NCBI RefSeq assembly: GCF_947501665.1
Contig: NZ_CANMWS010000002.1
Location: forward strand, 1-64,000
Reading direction: 5' to 3'
Source of the DNA: an uncultured Shewanella sp.
Lineage (GTDB): Bacteria; Pseudomonadota; Gammaproteobacteria; Enterobacterales; Shewanellaceae
DNA: 64,000 bases
Part shown: piece by piece, positions 27,423-36,107 of the stretch
How positions within the stretch are numbered: position 1 is the first letter of the stretch
Layout: each line of letters starts with the position of its first letter
Notes under the pieces: model-generated
Databases searched by the model: none
What the model saw: the letters and a program-made list of their open reading frames with translations, nothing else
What the model was told of the DNA's origin: nothing
Position numbers and translations under genes: made by a program

Positions 27423-28449
27423 AATATCGGTTATTATGCCCGTTTATAACGTAGCAGACTTTGTCATTCAAGCCATTCATTCGGTACTGAAACAAACCTT
27501 TACTGATTTTGAACTTATCATTGTCAATGATTGTTCCACCGATAACAGTTTGCAAATATGTCAAACCGTCCAGGATCCTAGAATTAAGATAGTCAACCAT
27601 GAAATAAATAAAGGCTTAGCGGCAGCAAGAAACACAGGGATCCGCCATGCAAAAGGGGAATATCTAGCTTTTTTAGACTCAGATGACAGCTGGCATCTGA
27701 ACAAACTTCAATCTCATTTACTGCATTTAGACAATAATGCTCATCTGGGGATCAGCTTTTCCCGCTCTGTATTTATGGATTTTGAAGGCCATCCTCTCGA
27801 AATCTATCAAATGCCACAGTTAACCCATATCAATGCCGCTCACTTATTATGTCGTAATCCTGTTGGAAATGGCTCAGCTCCAGTCGTCAGAGCAAAAACC
27901 TTTGACGAAATCGCCTTCAAGTCCCCCGACACGAGTCCAAATGAACGGTGCTATTTTGATGAAAAATTTAGACAATCTGAAGATATTGAATGTTGGCTAA
28001 GGATTGTTGCCACAACCCAATGGCAAATAGAAGGGCTCGCAGCCCCTCTAACTTATTATCGTTTAAATCACCAAGGATTATCTTCAAACCTAATGAAACA
28101 ATTGGCCTCATGGGAAAACATGATCCAAAAAGCCAAACAATATGCACCTGAGTTGCTAAAGCACTTTGAACATAAAGCCAGAGCCTATCAACTAAGGTAT
28201 TTGGCCCGCCAAGCAATACGTAATGGCGATGGTAAAACAGCCGTTCACTTTGTCAATCAGGCATTATACCTTGCACCTTCAATACTCAAGGCTGAAACAG
28301 GAAGAACCCTTGCCACTTTAGCGGCAGCTTATATGCTGTATTGCCTGCCACTTTCGGTGTATTTAAGCTGTGAAAAATTAGGCCATAAGGTGATCGGTCG
28401 TTTTCAAAAGCTGCGAATAAAGCAAGACGCCAAAAAAAGACTTTCTTAA
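27412..28449 (+). CDS. Family 2 glycosyltransferase
   Basis: The 345-aa cytoplasmic enzyme opens with ISVIMPVYNVADFVIQAIHSVLKQTFTDFELIIVND and the metal-binding DSDDSW, which define the GT-A fold of family 2. The C-terminal 100 residues are helical and end in a hydrophobic stretch that may touch the membrane. The donor and acceptor sugars cannot be told from the sequence. It is translationally coupled to the flippase gene. Confidence 0.88.
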   Translation: MMPKISVIMPVYNVADFVIQAIHSVLKQTFTDFELIIVNDCSTDNSLQICQTVQDPRIKIVNHEINKGLAAARNTGIRHAKGEYLAFLDSDDSWHLNKLQSHLLHLDNNAHLGISFSRSVFMDFEGHPLEIYQMPQLTHINAAHLLCRNPVGNGSAPVVRAKTFDEIAFKSPDTSPNERCYFDEKFRQSEDIECWLRIVATTQWQIEGLAAPLTYYRLNHQGLSSNLMKQLASWENMIQKAKQYAPELLKHFEHKARAYQLRYLARQAIRNGDGKTAVHFVNQALYLAPSILKAETGRTLATLAAAYMLYCLPLSVYLSCEKLGHKVIGRFQKLRIKQDAKKRLS

Positions 28450-28462
28450 AGGAGTTCACAAA

Positions 28463-28615
28463 ATGATGGTAATCATTAATCGTTGCAAAATGCATCCTAT
28501 ATTGCAAATGAAGCATCAGAATAAAAAAGACATATTACAACATACTGTATTTAAAAGAGAGAAAAATGGCATAGTCTATGCTGTTAGTCAGGTAATTCAG
28601 ATCAAACATGCATAA
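28463..28615 (+). CDS. Possible small protein (50 aa) between glycosyltransferase genes
   Basis: An open frame of 50 codons starts at ATG 28463, preceded by AAAGGAG with 8 bases spacing, the best ribosome-binding site in this part of the operon. The product is basic (many K, R, H, Q) with no membrane helix. I recognise no family. It lies 13 bases after the GT2 gene in the same operon. It may be a real small protein or a translational remnant. Confidence 0.4.
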   Translation: MMVIINRCKMHPILQMKHQNKKDILQHTVFKREKNGIVYAVSQVIQIKHA

Positions 28616-28691
28616 ACATCTTGGTGAATACAGTATCCATATTCGGTATGACCAAAGTCATCATATAATCATAAAGTAAGTAGGAGTTATT

Positions 28692-30665
28692 ATGGGAACA
28701 GAGCCCCAACCTACCATAACCCAGTCAACACGCATCGCTATTCGTATCATCGATGTCATGACGGCATTTTCTTTATTAATCCTTTTTTCTCCAATACTGA
28801 TTTTTATTTGGCTCAAAAGAAAATGGCGTTATGGACAAAGCGTTGAAATTGTTTATATATACGGCATTGACAATCATTTAATTGGTTTATATCAATTCTC
28901 CGGTATAGGCTATTGGAGGAAACTGCCTCAGCTGTTTAATTTACTCGAAGGTGAGGTAAGCTTATTGGGTACAAAAACCTATTTCAGTTTTGAAGAAGCA
29001 CCGGATCTCACGATCAAACCAGGGTTAATGTCTTATGATGTTATGAATAAAAGCATGGGAATTGGTTTTGAATCCCATCAAGATACTGTCAATCAAATAT
29101 ATAAAAATATTGGTGCCTATTGTTTAGCTATATTAAGAACAATCCTGTCTTACTTGTTACTTGCAATGATGACCAAACACCCTAAACAAGTGCCCCCAAC
29201 CGTCACCTTGTTCGATGTTTCATTAAGCAATATGCGAATGGTTGAACTACTCGATAAAATAATCACATTCGCCAATACTTCAGGCCCTATGCAACACCTC
29301 GCTTTTGTAAATGCAGATTGCTTCAATATCAGCATAACACATTCCCACTATCAGCAAACACTGCAACAATGTAAGCATATTTTCGCAGACGGTATTGGGG
29401 TGCGCATTGCTTGCATGTGGAAAGGAGCCAAACTAATCGATAATCTCAACGGTACTGATATGTTCCCTAAACTGTGTGAACAACTGGCACAAAAAAGACT
29501 GCCATTATTTTTATTGGGAGGAGAGCCTGGGATTGCCGAACAGACAGCCAACAAAATGCAAAAAAAATACCCCGAACTCATCATTGCTGGAACACAACAT
29601 GGCTTCTACCACTTAGATAAAAGTACTGATAACACAGAGATCATTGAAAGGATCAATCAATCTGGCGCAACAGTATTGCTCGTTGCGATGGGCGTTCCCA
29701 CACAAGAGCTATGGTTAAACAAATATCAATCTCAGCTCAAAGTGGGAGTGGGAATAGGCGTAGGCGGATTATTTGATTTCTATTCTGGAAAAATTAAACG
29801 AGCGCCATTATGGGTAAGACAACTTGGAATGGAATGGAGCTATCGTTTACTTCAAGAACCTCAACGGATGTGGAAAAGATATATTATAGGTAATCCCCTC
29901 TTTCTTCTTAGAGCGTGGAGAGAAATGACACATATTCGCCAATCTAGAAAATTAAAAACAAAGCTAAAACGACAAAGTTCAAAAACAAAAGAGCAATCAA
30001 TTATTAATCTTGAATTCAATGCTAAACAAGCCAAAATACGACGACTAAGACATCATGCGCGTCACAGACTCAACTTACTCAGTAAGCGAATGCTTGATAT
30101 TATCGTGTCAAGTCTGGCTCTACTCTTGTTAAGCCCTTTATTGATCACCATTGCACTACTGATCCGTATCGAATCCTCAGGCCCTGTCTTTTTTTCACAA
30201 CCAAGAGCAGGCAAAGATAATAAACCTTTCACTATGTGGAAGTATCGCTCTATGTATACGGATGCGGATGAACGATTAAAAACACTGAATAATGAGATGA
30301 AAGGCGGTGTCACCTTTAAAATGAAGCAAGATCCTCGTATCACTAAAATAGGAAAAATTATCCGTAAAACATCCATTGATGAACTACCACAACTCTGGAA
30401 CGTCCTAAAAGGGGATATGTCTCTCGTCGGACCTAGACCAGCTTTGCCCTCAGAGGTTAAACAATATACACAAGATCATAGAACTCGTTTATCAATTAAA
30501 CCTGGCATTACCTGCATTTGGCAAGTGTCAGGCCGCTCACATATTCCCTTTGAGCAGCAAGTTGAACTCGACACTGATTATATCTACGAACAATCACTAC
30601 TTGCTGATCTATGGCTACTCATTAAAACTATACCCGCAGTCATACTCACTCGTGGGGCTTATTAA
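28692..30665 (+). CDS. Three-module fusion: degenerate sugar transferase - TagA/WecG glycosyltransferase - sugar-phosphate transferase
   Basis: The 657-aa protein has three parts. Residues 1-160 look like a shortened bacterial sugar-transferase domain (RIIDVMTAFSLLILFSP; LPQLFNLLEGEVSLLGTK). Residues about 165-420 are a GT26 domain (FVNADCFNIS, FADGIGVRIA, LLGGEPGIAE, VAMGVPTQELW, GGLFDFYSGKIKRAP). Residues about 465-657 are a full initiating sugar transferase (KRMLDIIVSSLALLLLSP, MWKYRSM, DELPQLWNVLKGDMSLVGPRP). The last part should load the first sugar phosphate on undecaprenyl phosphate, and the GT26 part the second sugar, as TagA does in wall teichoic acid. AGGAG precedes the ATG. Confidence 0.88.
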   Translation: MGTEPQPTITQSTRIAIRIIDVMTAFSLLILFSPILIFIWLKRKWRYGQSVEIVYIYGIDNHLIGLYQFSGIGYWRKLPQLFNLLEGEVSLLGTKTYFSFEEAPDLTIKPGLMSYDVMNKSMGIGFESHQDTVNQIYKNIGAYCLAILRTILSYLLLAMMTKHPKQVPPTVTLFDVSLSNMRMVELLDKIITFANTSGPMQHLAFVNADCFNISITHSHYQQTLQQCKHIFADGIGVRIACMWKGAKLIDNLNGTDMFPKLCEQLAQKRLPLFLLGGEPGIAEQTANKMQKKYPELIIAGTQHGFYHLDKSTDNTEIIERINQSGATVLLVAMGVPTQELWLNKYQSQLKVGVGIGVGGLFDFYSGKIKRAPLWVRQLGMEWSYRLLQEPQRMWKRYIIGNPLFLLRAWREMTHIRQSRKLKTKLKRQSSKTKEQSIINLEFNAKQAKIRRLRHHARHRLNLLSKRMLDIIVSSLALLLLSPLLITIALLIRIESSGPVFFSQPRAGKDNKPFTMWKYRSMYTDADERLKTLNNEMKGGVTFKMKQDPRITKIGKIIRKTSIDELPQLWNVLKGDMSLVGPRPALPSEVKQYTQDHRTRLSIKPGITCIWQVSGRSHIPFEQQVELDTDYIYEQSLLADLWLLIKTIPAVILTRGAY

Positions 30666-30682
30666 CGAAAGGAGGGTTGCTC

Positions 30683-32116
30683 ATGGATGCCATCATATTT
30701 GCCAATCGACACGGAAAAGAAACGGCTCCTCTTAATGAATATTATTGCCCAGCTATGCTCCCAATAGGTAATAAAGCAACCCTTGACTACACCTTAGAAG
30801 ATTTAGCAAACTGCGGAATAAATAACATCAAACTCATCATCTCAAGTGATCCCGATACCATTGAGTCCCACGTAGAAAATGGTGCTAAATGGGGATTAAA
30901 TATTGATTATTTTCTCAGTCAACCACAAGAAGATGCGAAAAGTATTTTAAAGCGTTTAGTTATCGACACAAAAGAGCCTGTTTTGCTCATTAGAGGAGAC
31001 ATGCTTAGAAGTCCTTGTGTTGAAACATTTATTAACTATAGTCAACAAATGCCTAATGAATTTGTACAAGCCAAAATGAGTGACAAAAATGCAGGCTTAC
31101 TTTTACTGCCCAGTGAAAAACACCTATTAGATAAAATAGATTGGCCTTTGTCATTTAATGATGAAGCTTCATTAAATGACAATATTTCACCAACAGTCGA
31201 TATTGTCACCCAAGTCTTACACGGCAATTGTTACATGCTAGATAATTTTAAATCCATTATGCAGGCTAATATGGATCTTGCCAATTTAGCTATCCCATCG
31301 CTCAAACCCATAGGAAGAAAATACAATACCAGCCAAACATCAAAAGGCATTTATTTGGGTGCCAAAACAGATATAGGATTATTACGCATACAAAACATGA
31401 ATGGTATAATAGGTCAATCAACAAAAATTGATGCCACAGTTGAATTGCAAGGGACAAATATTATCGGTAATAATTGCTTAATAGGCCATGACAGTCACAT
31501 TGAAAATAGCCTAATATTCCCTCACACTTATGTTGGTGAAGGACTCGAAGTCAAACACGCTATCTTATGTCATGATCTCTTAATATCGATGAAAACTAGT
31601 GCTTGCATACGTTTAAATGATCCGGTATTGATCTCACATAATAGTGAGGCCTCTGACCATACCGAAACAGTGTTATCCACACGATTATTTGCATTGTTAC
31701 TATTTATCATAACAGCATGTTTATCGCCTATTTTTATGGCTTTTGCATTATTTTGTTCACCCAATCAACCCATAAGAAAAAACACACTCATTGATAATGA
31801 GGGAGTAGAACTTAATAGTTGGCAATGGAACTTAACATCACCGTTATTTTCACGATTACCACAACTTATTCATGTCATTAGCGGAAAATTAGATCTTTTT
31901 GGCTATGCCCCACAATTAAACCTTGAAAGCTACCAACAAACAACGCTTGAAGGTGCCCGCTATGGGCTTTATGGTCCCGTTCAATTATTTCTCAGCAAAG
32001 AAGCGCCAGAGGAAGAAAAATTCCTTATCGAACAAGCATTCATACATGAAAAAGGTAAAAAGAAATATTTTTCTCTCATTTGGAGTTCAATGATGAATAC
32101 GCCACAAATTAATTAA
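30683..32116 (+). CDS. Nucleotidyltransferase-like / beta-helix protein with degenerate sugar-transferase tail
   Basis: The 477-aa protein begins with a sugar nucleotidyltransferase-like fold (MLPIGNKATLDYTLEDLANCGI). The usual GxGxRxxP loop is replaced by ANRHGKETAP, so activity is doubtful. Residues about 230-310 show hexapeptide beta-helix repeats (GIIGQSTKI, GTNIIGNNCLIGHDSHI). After a membrane helix (about 340-360) there is a weak sugar-transferase-like tail (RLPQLIHVISGKLDLFGYAP). It may be a scaffold or modifier of the initiating complex. ATG 30683 has GGAGG at 7 bases; a TTG two codons earlier is less likely. Confidence 0.65.
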   Translation: MDAIIFANRHGKETAPLNEYYCPAMLPIGNKATLDYTLEDLANCGINNIKLIISSDPDTIESHVENGAKWGLNIDYFLSQPQEDAKSILKRLVIDTKEPVLLIRGDMLRSPCVETFINYSQQMPNEFVQAKMSDKNAGLLLLPSEKHLLDKIDWPLSFNDEASLNDNISPTVDIVTQVLHGNCYMLDNFKSIMQANMDLANLAIPSLKPIGRKYNTSQTSKGIYLGAKTDIGLLRIQNMNGIIGQSTKIDATVELQGTNIIGNNCLIGHDSHIENSLIFPHTYVGEGLEVKHAILCHDLLISMKTSACIRLNDPVLISHNSEASDHTETVLSTRLFALLLFIITACLSPIFMAFALFCSPNQPIRKNTLIDNEGVELNSWQWNLTSPLFSRLPQLIHVISGKLDLFGYAPQLNLESYQQTTLEGARYGLYGPVQLFLSKEAPEEEKFLIEQAFIHEKGKKKYFSLIWSSMMNTPQIN

Positions 32117-32179
32117 ATAATACACGAGACAACAAAAGCACTGACAAATATTGCTGTTTCATTAAAAGGTACCCTCATC

Positions 32180-33421
32180 ATGATAAGCACTCTATTAAAA
32201 GGTTTATTCACCAAAGGACTCTATACCCTAGCTAAACTATCACCAAGAGATCAACAAAAAGCCGTCTTAGGCAGTTATAAAAATCAGTTAAGTGATAATG
32301 CAAAATATTTATATCTGCATTGGCAGCAAACATTGTTCATTCGCAGCATTTGGGTTAGTGGCGACAAGACACTCATTGATACCCTAAATAAACAAGGGAT
32401 GGAAGCATATTATCGCTGGTCGTTAAAAGGAATATACCATGCCTTAACGGCTAAATATTTTTTTTACAACAGCTATATTGGGGATGTAAATCAATATTTA
32501 GCTAACGGAGCAATAAAAATCAACCTCTGGCATGGTACGCCAATGAAACGCATTGAATTTGATATTGTTAATGGTCCATTATCAAAAGTATTTCATCCTA
32601 AAGAAGATCAAATATCCCCCTTTTATTCGGTACTTCATCATCAACAATATACTAAGCCAGATCTTATGCTCAGCCCCAGTAAATTAACCGATACGATTTT
32701 CAAAAGTGCCTTTAGACTTCCACAACATGCATTATTGCGAAGCACAAATCCAAGAACCGATTTTCATGCCAGATACCCAAAAGAAAAAAAATCAAAACAA
32801 ACACTATTTGATATGATGAATGCTCCGTTAACCTCACAAAGCCATCTCATCCTTTATACTCCCTCATGGCGAGATAACTTAGCAGATAAAAATCCCTATC
32901 AAGACGCATTTAACTGGCAAGCCCTGTCTGATCATCTAGTGGAGACTCAATCTTTATTTCTCTTAAGGCTTCATCCCAACGAAGCTCACTTAGCCTCACA
33001 ATTTAAACACTTCGACAATATTATTGATATTTCTCAATGGGAAGATGTTTACCCTATTTTAGAAGGTATCGACTTATTGATCACAGATTATTCCTCTTTG
33101 TTTATTGATGTATTCCAATACCGTGTTCCCATTATTTTTTATCGCTTCGATAAAGAAAGTTACCAAGAACAGTGTCGAGATAATTATGATTATATTGAGA
33201 ACTTATCTAAAGTAGGGCCAGAATATCAACATTTTGATGCGTTACTCAATGCCATCAAACAAGGAAATAATAAAGAAAACCATTCTAATGCAGTATCATT
33301 TTCCTGTTGTTACGCCTATGAAGCGGCCTATCTAGAAGCGCAAAACCATTTTTGGGAGCCTAATAACAAGGATGCCTTTACCCATATAGAAACATTTATT
33401 ACTCGCTCCCAACTGTCATGA
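32180..33421 (+). CDS. CDP-glycerol glycerophosphotransferase family protein (TagB/TagF-like)
   Basis: The 413-aa enzyme should transfer glycerol phosphate from CDP-glycerol to a lipid-linked sugar or polymer. Family motifs are INLWHGTPMKRIEFD (around residue 115), ILYTPSWRDN, RLHPNE and LITDYSSLFIDVFQYRVPIIFY near the C terminus. A family of this kind polymerises or primes teichoic acids in Gram-positives and decorates some Gram-negative capsules. The CDP-glycerol would come from the TagD-like enzyme at 17280. Last plus-strand gene of the operon. Confidence 0.87.
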   Translation: MISTLLKGLFTKGLYTLAKLSPRDQQKAVLGSYKNQLSDNAKYLYLHWQQTLFIRSIWVSGDKTLIDTLNKQGMEAYYRWSLKGIYHALTAKYFFYNSYIGDVNQYLANGAIKINLWHGTPMKRIEFDIVNGPLSKVFHPKEDQISPFYSVLHHQQYTKPDLMLSPSKLTDTIFKSAFRLPQHALLRSTNPRTDFHARYPKEKKSKQTLFDMMNAPLTSQSHLILYTPSWRDNLADKNPYQDAFNWQALSDHLVETQSLFLLRLHPNEAHLASQFKHFDNIIDISQWEDVYPILEGIDLLITDYSSLFIDVFQYRVPIIFYRFDKESYQEQCRDNYDYIENLSKVGPEYQHFDALLNAIKQGNNKENHSNAVSFSCCYAYEAAYLEAQNHFWEPNNKDAFTHIETFITRSQLS

Positions 33422-33429
33422 TTAATCAT

Positions 33430-34173
33430 TTAAAAAGATTGATACCAATCCCAATTACGCTCATCTTCTTTGACTTTTTTTAACGCAACCATACTTGAAA
33501 ATAAGGTTCTCACATAAAATTTATCATAGAGATAACGTGGTAATATATAACCTGCGATACGAGGAGGCAGGATTGTACGAATAAAGTCCGCGAGACTTCT
33601 TTTATAAGATTGAGTAGAAGCGGATTGTGCTTGTAACTGATAAGCCGGATACCCTTCAAAATAAGATACCGCTTTGGCAACCGATGCCCATAAGCAATCA
33701 TCAACGACAATATAACCACCCACTTTAATCAATCGATTAGCATAAAAAAGATCAAGTAATGTATGATCGAAAGTATGCCATCCATCAATAAAAACCATAT
33801 CAAAGGTGCCCGCTTCTTTTTCAGCCAAGTGAGGTAAAGCAAACTCTGAAGGTTTTTCTATTAATTCAAAAAAATCACAATCGGCACGTTTCAAGTTTTC
33901 AGTGCCAATGCCATGCCATTGCTTATTTTGAAAAGGATCAACAATCTTATGCTCAGCTCCCTCCCGACCTTTCAGAGCAGAACAAATATGTAAAGAAGAC
34001 AGTCCATAAGCACAGCCTATTTCTAAAGTCTTGCGAATACTGTCATCCGACTCAATAATTTGATGAAGGAAATCCCCTTCAAGCCTATCTATCCCTGAAT
34101 GCAGCGAATATTCATTACCTTTATTGTCTTTTACAGCCCCGGACTGATAAATTTCTTCGATGACACTGTTCAT
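33430..34173 (-). CDS. Class I SAM-dependent methyltransferase
   Basis: The 247-aa cytoplasmic protein has a Rossmann-type methyltransferase core. Motif I is TLEIGCAYGLSSLHI, the acidic residue after strand 2 is in HKIVDPF, and motif IV is FDMVFIDGWHTFDHTLLDL, as in the Methyltransf_24 group that often acts on sugars. It converges on the TagF-like gene with 8 bases between stops. Methylation of the surface polymer is a reasonable guess; the substrate is unknown. Confidence 0.8.
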   Translation of the reverse strand: MNSVIEEIYQSGAVKDNKGNEYSLHSGIDRLEGDFLHQIIESDDSIRKTLEIGCAYGLSSLHICSALKGREGAEHKIVDPFQNKQWHGIGTENLKRADCDFFELIEKPSEFALPHLAEKEAGTFDMVFIDGWHTFDHTLLDLFYANRLIKVGGYIVVDDCLWASVAKAVSYFEGYPAYQLQAQSASTQSYKRSLADFIRTILPPRIAGYILPRYLYDKFYVRTLFSSMVALKKVKEDERNWDWYQSF

Positions 34174-34461
34174 ATTAAATTCCTTTTCTTAATGCACATG
34201 AAAAGCCAAAACAGCCCAAAGGCAACATTCAATCAACACCTCAAATGATAAAATACACAATCAAAGATGTAATGAATGATGCAATAAAACATCATTGAGC
34301 TTACTCAATTTTAAGTGATAAAGTGCCAGCTTGCCTGATTAAAATGCGGTAAACGTTTTTTAGGCTTCAAGAAAACGAAAAAAACAAACATAACGTAATA
34401 AATAAAAAGCCTTTAATCATTTCAAAAGACTTAAAATCAAAACCTCTCCTGCCCTTCCATG
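34174..34461. other. Intergenic region, no gene seen
   Basis: This 288-base AT-rich gap separates the methyltransferase promoter side from the end of the sulfate-activation operon. No convincing open frame, strong hairpin or repeat was seen. Confidence 0.5.
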
Positions 34462-35424
34462 TTAGGCATAATATGCTTCAGTCACAGCAATCAATTGCTC
34501 AATGCTGTCTAAAGGTAAAGCATTTATTCCTGCTGCCGCTTCTCGCCCACCACCTGTTGCAAATTGGCTGCACACACTCCCTGCACCTTGTTTATTCTCA
34601 AGCGGCGCACGCAAAGACACCATCACCTGATCACTCGATTGTGTGGTTAAGACTAAATGGGCTTTATTGGGCTTACTATTGGCGAGATGATTACCAAATA
34701 CGCCACTTATTCGACTCGACCAAGCAGCATCGGGCAAACGATAAACACTGACGGTATCGCTGCTATAATCGGCTTCAATCGCTAATGCTTGAGCAAAGTC
34801 AGCATCAAAGGCCGATTTTAATTGATAATAAACGGACGTGTTATCTTTAAATAATAAAAAGGGATCGGGATAACGTAAGAGGGCTGTATATAAGGTTTTT
34901 GGATCGAAATGTAAATCCTCAACACATCCGCCGTAACCATTGTAATTAATCAAGGTTCCTAAGTCTTTGAGCTGCCCAGCTTGCTCATCACTGAGTCCAG
35001 CCTCCTTAGCCAAGCCATCGGCGATCTTAATTAAGTTATCCCCATACGCCGCAGTAATAGCCCATCTGTGATACTGCCCTTGCAAGAGTTTATCAATAAT
35101 TAAGCCAGTGCAAATATTGGCATCAAGATTGATATGGGCACTTAACTGAGGATGGTTAGGAATATGCCCGCTTTGGTGATGATCCGCATAAAAAATAGTG
35201 GCGCCTTTTTCAAGCGCCATACTCAATCCCTGCTGATTTTTCTGCATCGACACATCCAACACAGTCACACTGTCATCAGCTTGCAATTGACCACTGATTT
35301 GATTGAGTAAATCAATATCCCGTTTGACACCTGTGACTAACGTACTTTGCTGAGGCTGCGCCAGTCTCAGCTGTAACAGGGCAATAATACCATCGGCATC
35401 ACCGTTAAATATGTCGTAATGCAT
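34462..35424 (-). CDS. DHH-family phosphoesterase, candidate PAP phosphatase
   Basis: The 320-aa protein from ATG 35424 has a DHH domain (NGDADG near the N terminus, DVS, then the signature ADHHQSG) and a C-terminal DHHA1 domain ending GGGREAAAG. That last motif has R where GGGH is usual. Its start overlaps the cysC stop by one base (TAATG), so it is translationally coupled to PAPS synthesis. From that context I infer a NrnA/CysQ-like removal of 3'-phosphoadenosine-5'-phosphate. The frame is open 21 codons further upstream, inside cysC, which is unlikely to be used. Confidence 0.75.
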   Translation of the reverse strand: MHYDIFNGDADGIIALLQLRLAQPQQSTLVTGVKRDIDLLNQISGQLQADDSVTVLDVSMQKNQQGLSMALEKGATIFYADHHQSGHIPNHPQLSAHINLDANICTGLIIDKLLQGQYHRWAITAAYGDNLIKIADGLAKEAGLSDEQAGQLKDLGTLINYNGYGGCVEDLHFDPKTLYTALLRYPDPFLLFKDNTSVYYQLKSAFDADFAQALAIEADYSSDTVSVYRLPDAAWSSRISGVFGNHLANSKPNKAHLVLTTQSSDQVMVSLRAPLENKQGAGSVCSQFATGGGREAAAGINALPLDSIEQLIAVTEAYYA

Positions 35425-36071
35425 TACGGCTTCGCTCCGTTTATTAGACCTTGCGCCTGCAAATAATCCACCACTTGCTGCGCACAAGACTCAATACTCT
35501 TGCCCGCCGTTTCAACGCGAATTTCAGGCCGCTCTGGCGCCTCATAAGCCGAATCAATCCCGGTAAAGTGTTTAATTTCACCGCTACGCGCCTTTTGATA
35601 TAAGCCTTTTGGATCCCGCTGCTCACACACTGCAAGTGGCGTATCAATAAACACCTCAATAAATTGCCCATCTTTATTTAAGCTGCGCACTAAGTCTCTA
35701 TCCGCTTTAAAGGGGGAAATAAACGCCGTTAATACCAATAAACCGGCATCCACAAACAACTTTGACACTTCTCCAATACGGCGAATATTCTCAACTCTGT
35801 CAGTGTCAGAAAACCCTAAATCCCCATTCAATCCATGGCGCACATTGTCTCCATCCAATACATAAGTGTGACAGTGTAATTGATGTAATAATCTATCCAC
35901 GGCATTGGCCACTGTGGACTTACCTGAGCCACTTAAGCCTGTAAACCATAATACAACAGCTTTATGGTGTTTAATGGCCTCTCTTTCATCATGGCTCACA
36001 CTGGCTTGATGCCACACCACATTAGCCGATTTATCAGTATCATCAAGATGGATATAAGGTGATTTAGCCAT
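35424..36071 (-). CDS. cysC: Adenylylsulfate kinase
   Basis: The 215-aa cytoplasmic kinase phosphorylates APS to PAPS in sulfate assimilation. The Walker A motif is GLSGSGKST, followed by the family signatures [30 protein letters not shown] and FISPF. The length is typical. It follows the SLC13 permease gene by 36 bases in the cysD-cysN-permease-cysC operon. Confidence 0.96.
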   Translation of the reverse strand: MAKSPYIHLDDTDKSANVVWHQASVSHDEREAIKHHKAVVLWFTGLSGSGKSTVANAVDRLLHQLHCHTYVLDGDNVRHGLNGDLGFSDTDRVENIRRIGEVSKLFVDAGLLVLTAFISPFKADRDLVRSLNKDGQFIEVFIDTPLAVCEQRDPKGLYQKARSGEIKHFTGIDSAYEAPERPEIRVETAGKSIESCAQQVVDYLQAQGLINGAKP

Positions 36072-36107
36072 GTTACTTCCTATCGATTACAGAATGCATA
36101 ATATAAA

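Noticed and set aside
33418..33429. Palindrome ATGATTAATCAT between the TagF-like and methyltransferase genes
   Set aside because: It overlaps the stop codon, is AT-rich and has no loop; probably chance and not a terminator.
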